From assembly GCA_017405645.1 (NCBI GenBank), contig JAFQZZ010000030.1:62001-126000 (forward strand): DNA of 64,000 bases, written 5' to 3'. Position numbers and translations under genes: made by a program. The notes beneath the pieces were generated by a model, which worked only from the letters and a program-made list of their open reading frames with translations, was not told the DNA's origin and did not search any database. Shown piece after piece: positions 43,182 through 52,309 of the stretch (position 1 is its first letter; every line of letters begins with the position of its first letter). The stretch comes from Bacillota bacterium. Its GTDB lineage: Bacteria; Bacillota; Clostridia; Peptostreptococcales; Anaerovoracaceae.

Positions 43182-43601
43182 TTATTCTTCACTGTTCAGT
43201 ATTCTTTTCGCTTTTTGGTACTTTTCCAGTCTCTCCCGATCCTTCTCCGTGATTTGCGGAAGGCGGTCCAGCTGCGAATTGTGGTCCAGGTCCGCCAGTT
43301 TCACCTTTCTCGCCAGCGGGTTTTCTTTCAGCCTGCGGATGTAGGTGAAATAATCCTCCTCCGGGGAGTGGGTGAGCAGCCGGAGCGCTTCCAGGACCGT
43401 TTCCGAAAACCCGGCCTTTTTAAGGTCTTCCAGGGTGACTTCCGTGTCCTCCGCCACATCATGGAGCAGCGCAACTGCGATTTCTTCCTCCGTATCCATC
43501 TTCCCCGCCACGGTGAGGGGATGCCGGATATAGGGATTCCCCGCCTTGTCCGTTTGTCCTTTATGTGCGTTCCATGCGATTTCAAGCGCCCGTCCGATCA
43601 T
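43182..43601 (-). CDS. Small HD-domain phosphohydrolase
   Basis: A 139-residue HD protein. The metal site is visible: YIRHPLTVAG with the first His, ALLHDVAEDT with the HD pair (about 45-54), and KLADLDHNSQLDRL with the second Asp (about 101-114). It resembles the free-standing hydrolase half of RelA/SpoT (MESH1-like, acting on ppGpp or NADPH in known cases). No synthetase domain is present, so it would only degrade its substrate. It ends about 20 bases after the Ldh-family gene begins upstream, and the two are probably co-transcribed. Confidence 0.82.
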   Translation of the reverse strand: MIGRALEIAWNAHKGQTDKAGNPYIRHPLTVAGKMDTEEEIAVALLHDVAEDTEVTLEDLKKAGFSETVLEALRLLTHSPEEDYFTYIRRLKENPLARKVKLADLDHNSQLDRLPQITEKDRERLEKYQKAKRILNSEE

Positions 43602-43619
43602 GCCGGCCTCCTTTTCGTT

Positions 43620-44726
43620 TTATTCAAATCCGAACCGGTACGGCAGACCCAGCCGGTCCCGAATCTCCGTAAAGTCCTTCTGCAGTGACTCATTAAAGGG
43701 CACGCCCTTTTCCTTTCTGTCCAGCCAGCACAGATATTCCTTTTCCCCGGCGGTATAGATCCGGTCTTTGCCCGGGACCTTTTCCGATGCCCGGAGTTCT
43801 CGGCAGATTTCCCCTGCGGTTTTCCGGAAAGTCTCCCCGCCCATAAAGGCTTCCGGATCCAGGACCCAGAAAAAATGCCCCAGATGGTACATCCGCGGGT
43901 TCCCGCCGGGATCCACTCCGGAAAGGGCTTTCATAAATTGTCCTCCGGCCAGAGCGGCGGACAGGATTTCGACAACGGCGGCGTAGCCGTAGCCCTTATG
44001 TCCTCCGCTTTCCTCCCGGATTCCTCCCAGAGGGGCAAGGGAAGCTTCCCCTTGTTTCAGCGCCTTCAGGATCTCTCCGCTGTCCGTCATTTCTTCCCCG
44101 CTGCGGGCGACGACGGTTCCCGCCGGCGTCGGCTTGTTCTGCCGGGCGTAAAACTCGATCTTGCCCCGCTGCATCACGGAAGTGGCGCAGTCGATGCAGA
44201 AGGGAAAGGGTTCGTCGGTGGGCAGTGCAAAGGTCAGCGGATTTGTCCCCAGCATGCTTTCCACGCCGAAGGTGGGTGCCACGGAAGGCCGTGCGTTGGT
44301 GCCGGTCATCCCAATCAGTCCTTCCCGGCTGGCCATGGTGGCCCAGTACCGGGCGATGCCGTAATGGGTGGAATTCCGGATTGCGCCTCCCGCCATTCCA
44401 ACATCCTTCGCTTTCTGAATGAGCATCTCCATCATCCGGTGGCTGGCTACCATGCCCATCCCGTCATGGGCGTCCATGACCACCGTGGTGGGGGTTTCCT
44501 TCAAAATCTCGATATCGGTCACCGGCAGCAGCGTCCCGTTATCGAACCGGTCGATGTAAATGGGTTTGAACCGGTTGCAGCCGTGGCTGTCGATCCCGAG
44601 GCGGTCCGCCTCGATCAGCACGTCCGCGCAGATGCGGGCTTCCTCCTCCGGCACGCCGTAGGCAGCAAAAGTATCCGCCATGAATGCGGTGATCAGGTCC
44701 CAGTTTTCATAGGATAATTCTTTCAA
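43620..44726 (-). CDS. Ldh-family (malate/ureidoglycolate type) NAD(P) dehydrogenase
   Basis: A 368-residue member of the Ldh_2 (MDH2) family, distinct from Rossmann-type lactate dehydrogenases. The catalytic segment ADRLGIDSHGCNRF (about 44-57), the VVMDAHDGMGMVAS strand-turn and the NSTHYGIARYWATMA helix (about 118-132) are diagnostic. Relatives reduce or oxidise malate, ureidoglycolate, 2,3-diketogulonate or piperideine-2-carboxylate, so the substrate cannot be fixed. Starts at ATG 44726. Confidence 0.85.
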   Translation of the reverse strand: MKELSYENWDLITAFMADTFAAYGVPEEEARICADVLIEADRLGIDSHGCNRFKPIYIDRFDNGTLLPVTDIEILKETPTTVVMDAHDGMGMVASHRMMEMLIQKAKDVGMAGGAIRNSTHYGIARYWATMASREGLIGMTGTNARPSVAPTFGVESMLGTNPLTFALPTDEPFPFCIDCATSVMQRGKIEFYARQNKPTPAGTVVARSGEEMTDSGEILKALKQGEASLAPLGGIREESGGHKGYGYAAVVEILSAALAGGQFMKALSGVDPGGNPRMYHLGHFFWVLDPEAFMGGETFRKTAGEICRELRASEKVPGKDRIYTAGEKEYLCWLDRKEKGVPFNESLQKDFTEIRDRLGLPYRFGFE

Positions 44727-44867
44727 CAGTATGCACCCCTTGTCTAAATATTCTCATTCGTTGTTCTTCCATTATACCACATTCCGCAGGCTTTGACGTC
44801 CCTAATGCATCGGTCGACTTTTTCCGGTTTCCGTGGTATAGTTATTCAGAAAGGAAGGAAACGCCCT

Positions 44868-46238
44868 ATGAAAAAACATTTGACTTTGATTCTTATTATG
44901 CTTCTGACGCTGCTCTCGTCGGTGCCGGCGGCTGCTTCGGAAGTAGGATACTGTGGTTTTAAAGACGTGGGGGACGCAGTCTGGTACGCCGACGCAGTCC
45001 GCTTCGTCAGCGATAATGAACTGATGGTGGGAACCGACAGCGAACAATTCGGGCCGGACACCACCCTGACCCGGGCGCAGTTCGTCACCATCCTCTGGAG
45101 AATGGCGGGCGAACCGGATGCCGGTGAAACTTCCCCGGCTTTCAATGATGTGGAAACCGGCTCCTGGTACGAGGCCGCGGTCAATTGGAGCGCGGAAAAG
45201 GACCTGGTGACCGGTTACGGCAACGGTCGGTTCGGCCCGGCCGATCCGGTGACCCGGCAGCAGATCGCCGTGCTGTTCTGGCGGATGGAAGGACAACCCT
45301 CCGCCGGGGATGCGGACCTGTCCGGATTCACCGATGCCGATGAAATCAGCAGCTGGGCACAGGACGCTGCCGGATGGGCGGTGGAGACCGGCCTGCTGCA
45401 CGGAAACGGCAGCCAATTGCAGCCCCTGGGAATCGCCACCCGTGCGGAAGCCGCGCAGATACTGATGAATAAACAGGCGGAAGGGACGCTGCCCGCTCCC
45501 TTTACCCAATTGCAGGATTACCTGACCTGGGCGGATGAGGTCGGTTATCCGGAGGGATTGCTCGATTCCCTGGGCGCGGCGGGCATCAACCAGGACTATT
45601 TCCACACCCCCGCCGAATCAGATGCCTACACGTCCGGCCGAATCGTCATCGGGGACAGCCGCTGCTGCCAGCTGGGGATCTACGAACAGCGGACCGGTCT
45701 CAGCGATTTTGCCGTCTATGCCGTCTGGGGCGGTCACTACGCCCCGGGCCTGACGCCGATGCTGCTTCGGGAGGACCTTCTGGCTGCCGTTCAGGACTGC
45801 TTTGAAGCTCAAATCCGCGCCTGCGGCAAATGCACGATCTATTTCTTTGCGACCGTGAACGATAATGAATATGAGAATAACGAAAACGAGGAGCGTATTG
45901 CCGCCGCCCTCCAGGCCGCCGAAGGGTTTGCATCGATGTCGGTCAAGGTGAACGGCAAAACATATCACCCCGACATGGTGCTGATCGGCTTCGACGGAGG
46001 CTCCGTCTCATCGCCCATTCTCGGCAGAATAGAACCGGAAGTGTATAACCGCTATGTCGCCGGATTCAATGAGGCATTCCTTTCCCGGACAGCGGAAAGC
46101 GAGATCCTGGCGCCCTTCTCCTCCGGCTTCACCACGGTGCCGGTGATCATGGAGAAAAAGACCGCCTTCAACGCAGACGGCCTCCACTACAGCGACGGCA
46201 CCCTGGACGAAATAATTTCTTTCATCACAGGGGGTTGA
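44868..46238 (+). CDS. SLH-anchored SGNH-type hydrolase-like protein
   Basis: A 456-residue secreted protein from ATG 44868 (AAAGGAAGGAAACGCCC before it). The signal peptide ends near VPAAASE (about 23). Three SLH repeats follow directly (about 28-200: FKDVGDAVWYADAVRFVSDN; FNDVETGSWYEAAVNW; FTDADEISSWAQDAAGW). The C-terminal part (about 255-456) looks like an SGNH hydrolase: IVIGDSRCCQLG with the nucleophile Ser of block I, an Asn-rich middle, and DGLHYSDGT with the block V Asp and His. It would act on an O-acyl group or similar at the cell surface. The hydrolase call is by motif. Confidence 0.75.
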   Translation: MKKHLTLILIMLLTLLSSVPAAASEVGYCGFKDVGDAVWYADAVRFVSDNELMVGTDSEQFGPDTTLTRAQFVTILWRMAGEPDAGETSPAFNDVETGSWYEAAVNWSAEKDLVTGYGNGRFGPADPVTRQQIAVLFWRMEGQPSAGDADLSGFTDADEISSWAQDAAGWAVETGLLHGNGSQLQPLGIATRAEAAQILMNKQAEGTLPAPFTQLQDYLTWADEVGYPEGLLDSLGAAGINQDYFHTPAESDAYTSGRIVIGDSRCCQLGIYEQRTGLSDFAVYAVWGGHYAPGLTPMLLREDLLAAVQDCFEAQIRACGKCTIYFFATVNDNEYENNENEERIAAALQAAEGFASMSVKVNGKTYHPDMVLIGFDGGSVSSPILGRIEPEVYNRYVAGFNEAFLSRTAESEILAPFSSGFTTVPVIMEKKTAFNADGLHYSDGTLDEIISFITGG

Positions 46239-46263
46239 CTTTATCGGTTTAACGTGGTAAAGT
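46235..46263 (+). promoter_or_regulatory. Promoter of the his operon
   Basis: TTGACT at 46235-46240, which overlaps the stop codon of the SLH gene, 17 bases, then TAAAGT at 46258-46263. Confidence 0.6.
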
Positions 46264-46344
46264 AATAAAGTGCCGTGGGTTTCGTCGCGCGCACAAGACT
46301 GTAAGACTATATACAAGACTGAAAACTCTAATAAATAAAAGGAA

Positions 46345-47952
46345 ATGAAGATCATGCAATTTGATGAAAAAGTACTGCGGAATGATGAGCTGGCCGTGTT
46401 CCGCCTGAGGGCGCTGTACCAGCAATACGGCTACACCCGCTTCAAAATGAGCAAATTCGAGGAATATGACCTGTACGTGCGGAACAAGGACTTCCTGATC
46501 TCCGACAGTGTTATCACCTTCAACGACCTGAACGGGAAACTCCTGGCTTTAAAGCCGGACGTGACCCTGTCCATCGTGAAAAACACCCCGGACGTACCCG
46601 GCACGGTCCAGCGGGTTTACTATAACGAAAGCATCTACCGGCCCGCCAAGGGATCCCGCTCCTTCAAGGAGATCATGCAGACGGGGCTGGAATGCCTGGG
46701 GGCCATCGACTCCTCCACGGTCTGCGAAGTGGTGCTGCTGGCCCTGAAGAGCCTGGAAGCCATCCGCCCGGACTTTGTGCTGGACATCTCCCATATGGGA
46801 CTGGTCTCCGCCATCATGGACGACTATTTCGTCCCCGGCGAAGCCCAGAAGAAAATCGTCCAGTATATCAGCGACAAGAACGTCCATGACATCCGCAAGC
46901 TGGCGGACGAATATTACCTGGCCTGGGAGCTGATCGAACAGCTGACGGTGCTGGTATCCTCCTACGGGAAGATGGACGAGGTGATCCCGAAGCTGGAAGC
47001 CATCTGCACCAACGAGAAGATGCGGGCGGCCATCGACGAACTGAAAAGCCTGGCGGAAACGCTGGAGGCCGAAGGGTTCTCCGACCATGTGAACCTGGAT
47101 TTCTCCATCGTGAACGACATGAACTACTACAGCGGCATCGTCTTCAAGGGTTACCTGCAGGGCATCCCCACCGGCGCTCTTTCCGGCGGCCGGTATGACA
47201 ACCTGATGCAGAAGATGGGCCGGAACGCCGGCGCCATCGGCTTCGCGGTCTACCTGGACGTGCTGGAACGGCTGGAGGAACCGGAGGAAAGCGAAGCGAT
47301 TTCGGGAGAAATGCCGGAAAAAGCCATGATCAACGTGGCCCTGCCCAAGGGACGACTGGGCGAAAGCGTGTACGAGCTCTTCGACAAGGCCGGCTTCGAA
47401 TGCCCCTCCATCAAGGAAGAAGGCCGGAAGCTGGTGTTTGAAAGCGAAAAGAACCGGATCCGCTATTTCTGGGTGAAACCCAGCGACGTCCACGTCTACG
47501 TGGAACGAGGCGTGGCGGACATCGGCGTGGTAGGCAAGGACATCCTGCTGGAAAACGAGCCGGACGTTTACGAACTTTTAGACCTGGACATCGGCAAATG
47601 CCGGATGGCGGTGGCGGCGAAGACAGACTTCAGGGACGACACGGAGAAGACCCTCCGGGTAGCCACCACCTTCCCCAACATCGCCCGGGACTTTTATACA
47701 AAGAAGGGCCGGGAGATCGACATCATCAAGCTCAACGGTTCCATCGAGATCGCGCCGCTTCTGGACCTGTCCGACGTCATCGTGGACCTGGTGGAGACCG
47801 GGAACACCCTGAAGGCCAACGGGCTGGAACCCATCGAGACCATCGTGCCCATCAGCGCCCGGCTGATCGCCAACAAGGCGGGGTTCAAATTCAAGACCCG
47901 GGAGATCGAAGCCGTCCGGGACGGATTGGCGGAGCAGATAGAAGGAGAATAA
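46345..47952 (+). CDS. hisG: Fused HisZ-HisG ATP phosphoribosyltransferase
   Basis: A 535-residue protein joining two subunits that are normally separate. Residues about 1-315 are HisZ, a HisRS-like regulatory subunit (KPDVTLSIVKNTPD, RVYYNESIYRPAKGSRSFKE, MQTGLECLG; FSGGRYDNLM-type end). Residues about 328-535 are short-form HisG, the catalytic subunit that condenses ATP and PRPP (INVALPKGRLGESVYELFDK; RGVADIGVVGKDIL; PRPP loop VDLVETGNTLKANGL). A start at 46354 gives better ribosome site spacing and is equally possible. First gene of the his operon. Confidence 0.93.
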   Translation: MKIMQFDEKVLRNDELAVFRLRALYQQYGYTRFKMSKFEEYDLYVRNKDFLISDSVITFNDLNGKLLALKPDVTLSIVKNTPDVPGTVQRVYYNESIYRPAKGSRSFKEIMQTGLECLGAIDSSTVCEVVLLALKSLEAIRPDFVLDISHMGLVSAIMDDYFVPGEAQKKIVQYISDKNVHDIRKLADEYYLAWELIEQLTVLVSSYGKMDEVIPKLEAICTNEKMRAAIDELKSLAETLEAEGFSDHVNLDFSIVNDMNYYSGIVFKGYLQGIPTGALSGGRYDNLMQKMGRNAGAIGFAVYLDVLERLEEPEESEAISGEMPEKAMINVALPKGRLGESVYELFDKAGFECPSIKEEGRKLVFESEKNRIRYFWVKPSDVHVYVERGVADIGVVGKDILLENEPDVYELLDLDIGKCRMAVAAKTDFRDDTEKTLRVATTFPNIARDFYTKKGREIDIIKLNGSIEIAPLLDLSDVIVDLVETGNTLKANGLEPIETIVPISARLIANKAGFKFKTREIEAVRDGLAEQIEGE

Positions 47953-47953
47953 A

Positions 47954-49231
47954 ATGATCAAAATCTTCAAATACGGCGAAGTGGCCAGCGAGGACATCTT
48001 CGCCCGGGCGGAATCCACCGTCAACGTGGAAGAAGTGGTGACCGCCATCATCGACGACGTAAAACAGAACGGCGACAAAGCCCTGAAAGCCTACTGCGAA
48101 AAGTTCGACGGCGCTACGCTGGACTCCTTGGAAGTCACTCCGGAGGAGATCGACGCGGCCTTCGGCATCGTGGAGCCGGAATTCATCGAGATACTGAAAG
48201 AAGCCGCGGAGAACATCCGCGAATACCATAAAAGACAGGTGCGCAACAGCTTCGTGATGTCCGAGAAGGACGGAATCGTGCTGGGACAGAAAGTGATGCC
48301 CATCGAAAAGGCCGGGCTCTACGTTCCCGGCGGCACCGCGGCCTACCCTTCCACAGTGCTGATGGATTCGATTCCGGCAAAGATCGCCGGCTGCAGCGAG
48401 ATTTCCATCGTCACCCCGCCGAATGCGGACGGTAGCATCAACCCCGTGATCCTGGCGGCGGCGAAGATCGCCGGCGTGGACCGGATCTTCAAGGTGGGCG
48501 GCGCCCAGGCCATCGCGGCCCTGGCCTACGGCACGGAAACGGTGCCGAGGGTGGACAAGATCGTGGGACCCGGCAACGCCTTCGTGGCGGAAGCCAAGAA
48601 GCAGGTCTTCGGGAAGGTGGCCATCGATATGATCGCCGGCCCCAGCGAGATCCTCATCGTGGCGGACGGCACCTGCGAAGCGAAGAACGTGGCGGCGGAT
48701 ATGCTGAGCCAGGCGGAGCACGACAAGATGGCCAGCGCGGTGCTGGTGACGGATTCCGAACAGCTGGCGCAGGAAGTGCAGGCGGAACTGGAACGGCAGC
48801 TCCCGCTCCTGCCCCGGGAGGAGATCGCCCGGGCCTCCATCGACAACAACGGGAAGATCATCGTGGCGGAAGACCTGATGCAGGCCATCGAGATCAGCAA
48901 TGAGATCGCACCGGAGCACCTGGAACTCTGCATGGATGACCCCTTCAATTACCTGAGCTATGTGAAGCACGCCGGCTCCGTCTTCATGGGTAAGTACTGC
49001 CCGGAAGCCCTGGGGGATTATTTCGCCGGCCCGAACCACACCCTGCCCACCAGCGGCACGGCCCGGTTCTCGAACCCCCTGTCGGTGGACGATTTCGTGA
49101 AAAAGACCCAGTTCAGTTATTATACAAAGGAAGCGCTGGAAAAAGTCTATCAGAAGATCGACTATTTCGCCCGGCAGGAAGGGCTGGAAGGCCACGGCCG
49201 GAGCATGACCATCCGCTTCGAGGAGGACTGA
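47954..49231 (+). CDS. hisD: HisD, histidinol dehydrogenase
   Basis: A 425-residue NAD-dependent zinc enzyme oxidising histidinol to histidine in two steps. GLYVPGGTAAYPSTVLM (about 116-132), VDKIVGPGNAFVAEAKKQVF (about 198-217) and DMLSQAEHDKMASAVLV with the zinc-binding Gln/His pair are intact. Begins one base after the hisZG stop, so translation is coupled. Confidence 0.97.
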   Translation: MIKIFKYGEVASEDIFARAESTVNVEEVVTAIIDDVKQNGDKALKAYCEKFDGATLDSLEVTPEEIDAAFGIVEPEFIEILKEAAENIREYHKRQVRNSFVMSEKDGIVLGQKVMPIEKAGLYVPGGTAAYPSTVLMDSIPAKIAGCSEISIVTPPNADGSINPVILAAAKIAGVDRIFKVGGAQAIAALAYGTETVPRVDKIVGPGNAFVAEAKKQVFGKVAIDMIAGPSEILIVADGTCEAKNVAADMLSQAEHDKMASAVLVTDSEQLAQEVQAELERQLPLLPREEIARASIDNNGKIIVAEDLMQAIEISNEIAPEHLELCMDDPFNYLSYVKHAGSVFMGKYCPEALGDYFAGPNHTLPTSGTARFSNPLSVDDFVKKTQFSYYTKEALEKVYQKIDYFARQEGLEGHGRSMTIRFEED

Positions 49232-49232
49232 C

Positions 49233-50303
49233 ATGAGCAGATTTCTCATTGACAGATATCAGGATATCGAGGAATACACCCCGGGGGAACAGCCCCAGAA
49301 CATGGATCAGTTCATCAAGCTGAACACCAACGAGTCCCCCTACCCGCCCTCGCCGGGAGTCCTGGCGGTCCTGAACAGCGGAGAGGCCGCGAAACTCCGG
49401 CTCTACTGCGACCCGGACTGCGGGGTGCTGACGAAGAAACTGGCGGAACTGTACGGTGTGAAGCCGGAAAACGTTTTCTTCTCCAACGGATCGGACGACA
49501 TCCTGAACTTCATCTTCATGATCTTCTGCGGGGAGGAGACCCCGGTGGCTTTCCCGGCCATCAGCTACGGGTTCTACAAGGTCTACGCCCAGCTCCACCG
49601 GACGGATGCGCTGAAGATCCCCCTGAAGGAGGACTTCTCCATCGATTATAAAGACTACTGCGGGCTGGGGCGGACCATCATCATCGCCAACCCCAACGCC
49701 CCCACGGGACAGACCCTGGGCCTGGCCGAGATCGAGGAGATCGCCCGGACCAATCCGGACAACGTGGTGGTGATCGACGAGGCCTACGTGGACTTCGGCG
49801 CGGAATCGGCGGTGCCCCTGACGAAGAAATACGACAACCTGCTGGTGGTACAGACCTTCTCCAAGTCCCGCTCCATGGCGGGGGCCCGGCTGGGCTTCGC
49901 CATCGGACATAAAGATCTGATCGCGGACCTGACGAAGATCAAATACTCCACCAACCCCTACAATATCAACCGGCTGACCCAGACGGCCGCCTGCGCCGCC
50001 ATCGACGAGGACGCGTACTACAAGGAGAACGGCCGGAAGATCCGGGAAACGAGAGAATACACGGTAAAGAAGCTGGAAGAAATGGGATTTGAGATCATTC
50101 CTTCCAAAGCCAACTTTATTTTTATAAAAAACGACCAAATCGACGGCGAAAAGCTGTATACTGTACTGAAAGAGCGGAAGATCCTGATCCGCCACTTCAC
50201 GGACCCGGCCATCGCCCAGTACAACCGGGTGACCATCGGGACACCGGAGCAGATGGACGCTTTTCTGAATGAAGTGAAAAACATCCTTCGGGAGGAGGAA
50301 TAA
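49233..50303 (+). CDS. hisC: HisC, histidinol-phosphate aminotransferase
   Basis: A 356-residue PLP aminotransferase. KLNTNESPYPPSPG (about 30-43), the NPNAPTGQTL stretch, VVIDEAYVDFGAES, and the PLP lysine in QTFSKSRSMAGARLGF (about 209-224) are typical. One base separates it from hisD. Confidence 0.96.
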   Translation: MSRFLIDRYQDIEEYTPGEQPQNMDQFIKLNTNESPYPPSPGVLAVLNSGEAAKLRLYCDPDCGVLTKKLAELYGVKPENVFFSNGSDDILNFIFMIFCGEETPVAFPAISYGFYKVYAQLHRTDALKIPLKEDFSIDYKDYCGLGRTIIIANPNAPTGQTLGLAEIEEIARTNPDNVVVIDEAYVDFGAESAVPLTKKYDNLLVVQTFSKSRSMAGARLGFAIGHKDLIADLTKIKYSTNPYNINRLTQTAACAAIDEDAYYKENGRKIRETREYTVKKLEEMGFEIIPSKANFIFIKNDQIDGEKLYTVLKERKILIRHFTDPAIAQYNRVTIGTPEQMDAFLNEVKNILREEE

Positions 50304-50304
50304 G

Positions 50305-50892
50305 ATGAGAACGACGAACATTGAACGAAACACCAGTGAAACCAACATCAGGCTGAGCCTGAACCTCGACGGCACGGGGCAGTCCTCGGTTGCCACCGGC
50401 TGCGGGTTTTTAGACCACATGCTGACCCTCTTCGCCCGTCACGGCCGGTTCGACCTGGACCTGAGCTGTGAAGGCGACACCTGGGTGGACTACCACCACA
50501 CCGTGGAGGACGTGGGGATCTGCCTGGGGCAGGCCTTCGCCCAGTGCCTGGGAGACAAGAAGGGCATCTGCCGCTACGGCGACATCGTCCTCCCCATGGA
50601 CGAGACCCTGATGCTCTGCGCTGCGGACATTTCCGGCCGGGCGTACCTGGGCTATGACGTGGACATCCCGAACCCCAAGGTGGGGGATTTCGACACCGAA
50701 CTGGCGGAGGAATTCATGCTGGGCTTCGTGAGGGAGGCCCGGATCACCCTGCACTTCAAGCAGCTGGCGGGCAAAAATACACACCACATCCTCGAAGCCA
50801 TGTTCAAGGCCCTGGGCCGCACCCTGCGCCAAGCCGCCGCCATCGACCCTGACTTTGCGGAAGAAGTTCCCTCGACAAAGGGTGTTTTATAG
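50305..50892 (+). CDS. hisB: HisB, imidazoleglycerol-phosphate dehydratase
   Basis: A 195-residue monofunctional dehydratase, without the phosphatase domain found in some bacteria. The metal-binding motifs GFLDHMLTLFARHG (about 34-47), DYHHTVEDVGICLG (about 62-75) and KNTHHILEAMFKALG (about 155-169) are intact. Histidinol-phosphate phosphatase is not in this operon. Confidence 0.97.
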   Translation: MRTTNIERNTSETNIRLSLNLDGTGQSSVATGCGFLDHMLTLFARHGRFDLDLSCEGDTWVDYHHTVEDVGICLGQAFAQCLGDKKGICRYGDIVLPMDETLMLCAADISGRAYLGYDVDIPNPKVGDFDTELAEEFMLGFVREARITLHFKQLAGKNTHHILEAMFKALGRTLRQAAAIDPDFAEEVPSTKGVL

Positions 50893-50900
50893 GAGGAAAT

Positions 50901-51518
50901 ATGATAGCGATCATTGATTACGGGGTGGGGAATATCTTCTCCCTGTACAGTTCATTCAAATTCATCGGCGCTGACGCCGTCCTAACCTCGGACCCGGCCG
51001 TCATCGCCGAAAGCGACAAGATCATCCTGCCGGGGGTAGGCGCCTTCGGCGACGCCGCCGCCAAACTCCGGGAGACCGGCCTGGCGGACGTGGTCAAACA
51101 GGAAGTTGCCAGGGGCAAGACCATGATGGGAATCTGCCTGGGCATGCAGCTGCTCTTCGAGAAGAGCTATGAATACGGGGAGCATGAAGGACTGGGCCTG
51201 ATCAAGGGCGCCGTCCGTTCCATGGAGCCGGTGGTGCCGGAGGATTACAAAGTCCCCCACATCGGTTGGAACGCGCTGCACTTCCCGAAGGATAAGGAAG
51301 TCAGCCCCCTGTTCAAGTATATTAAGGAAAACGACTTCGTCTACTTCGTCCACACCTATTACGGCACGGACTGCGAAGCCTCCACCATCGCCACCACCGA
51401 ATACGGCGCGGAGCTCACCGCCGCCGTGGCGGACGGCAATGTGTACGGCTGCCAGTTCCACCCGGAAAAGAGCGGCGAAGTGGGCATGAAGATCTTACGG
51501 GCATTCTGCGAGTTATAG
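50901..51518 (+). CDS. hisH: HisH, IGP synthase glutaminase subunit
   Basis: A 205-residue class I glutamine amidotransferase supplying ammonia to HisF. AIIDYGVGNIFSLYSSFKFI (start), the nucleophile in MGICLGMQLLFE (about 74-85) and the catalytic CQFHPEKSGEVG near the end (His, Glu) are intact. Confidence 0.97.
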   Translation: MIAIIDYGVGNIFSLYSSFKFIGADAVLTSDPAVIAESDKIILPGVGAFGDAAAKLRETGLADVVKQEVARGKTMMGICLGMQLLFEKSYEYGEHEGLGLIKGAVRSMEPVVPEDYKVPHIGWNALHFPKDKEVSPLFKYIKENDFVYFVHTYYGTDCEASTIATTEYGAELTAAVADGNVYGCQFHPEKSGEVGMKILRAFCEL

Positions 51519-51528
51519 GAGGTATTTC

Positions 51529-52290
51529 ATGATCACAAAGAGAATCATCCCCTGCCTGGATGTCAGAAACGGCAGAGTGGTAAAGGGCGTGAACTTCCAG
51601 GGCATCTCTGATGTCAACTCGCCGGTGGAGCTGGGCCGCTACTACAGCGACAACGGCGCCGACGAACTGGTGTTTTACGACATCACCGCCTCCTATGAAG
51701 AACGGGCCCTGTTCACGGATATTTTAAGGGAAGTGGCCTCCACCATCTTCATTCCCCTGACGGTGGGCGGCGGCATCAACACCATCGACGACTTCGACCG
51801 GGTGCTGAAGTGCGGGGCCGACAAGGTCTCCGTCAACTCCGGCGCCATCAGGAACCCGGACCTGATCTACGAAGCCGCCCAGAAATACGGCGACCAGTGC
51901 GTGGTCCTGTCCGTGGATGTGAAGCGGGTGGACGGTGAATTCAGGGTCTTCGCCAAAGGCGGCCGGGAAGACACCGGCATGGAAGCCATCGAATGGATAC
52001 GCCGGGGCGAGCAGAACGGCGCCGGGGAGATCGTGGTGAACTCCATCGACACCGACGGCGTAAAGCAGGGCTTCGACATTGAACTTCTGAAACTGGTGAA
52101 CGCCGCCGTGAAAGTGCCGGTCATCGCCTCCGGAGGCGCCGGCAACATGCAGCACTTCGTGGACCTCTTCGAGGCCATCCCCGACATCGATGCCGGGCTG
52201 GCGGCCTCCATCTTCCACTTCGGCGAAGTGGCCATCCCCGACCTGAAAGCGGAACTGAAGCGCAACGGCATCCATGTCCGCACAGTATGA
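51529..52290 (+). CDS. hisF: HisF, IGP synthase cyclase subunit
   Basis: A 253-residue TIM barrel. RIIPCLDVRNGRVVKGVNFQ with the catalytic first Asp, FYDITASYEERALF, IPLTVGGGIN and the second Asp region NSIDTDGVKQGFDIELLKLV are intact. Together with HisH it makes IGP and AICAR; the AICAR feeds PurH of the neighbouring operon. hisA, which makes its substrate, is not adjacent. Confidence 0.97.
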   Translation: MITKRIIPCLDVRNGRVVKGVNFQGISDVNSPVELGRYYSDNGADELVFYDITASYEERALFTDILREVASTIFIPLTVGGGINTIDDFDRVLKCGADKVSVNSGAIRNPDLIYEAAQKYGDQCVVLSVDVKRVDGEFRVFAKGGREDTGMEAIEWIRRGEQNGAGEIVVNSIDTDGVKQGFDIELLKLVNAAVKVPVIASGGAGNMQHFVDLFEAIPDIDAGLAASIFHFGEVAIPDLKAELKRNGIHVRTV

Positions 52291-52309
52291 CACGAAAGGA
52301 TCATCCATT

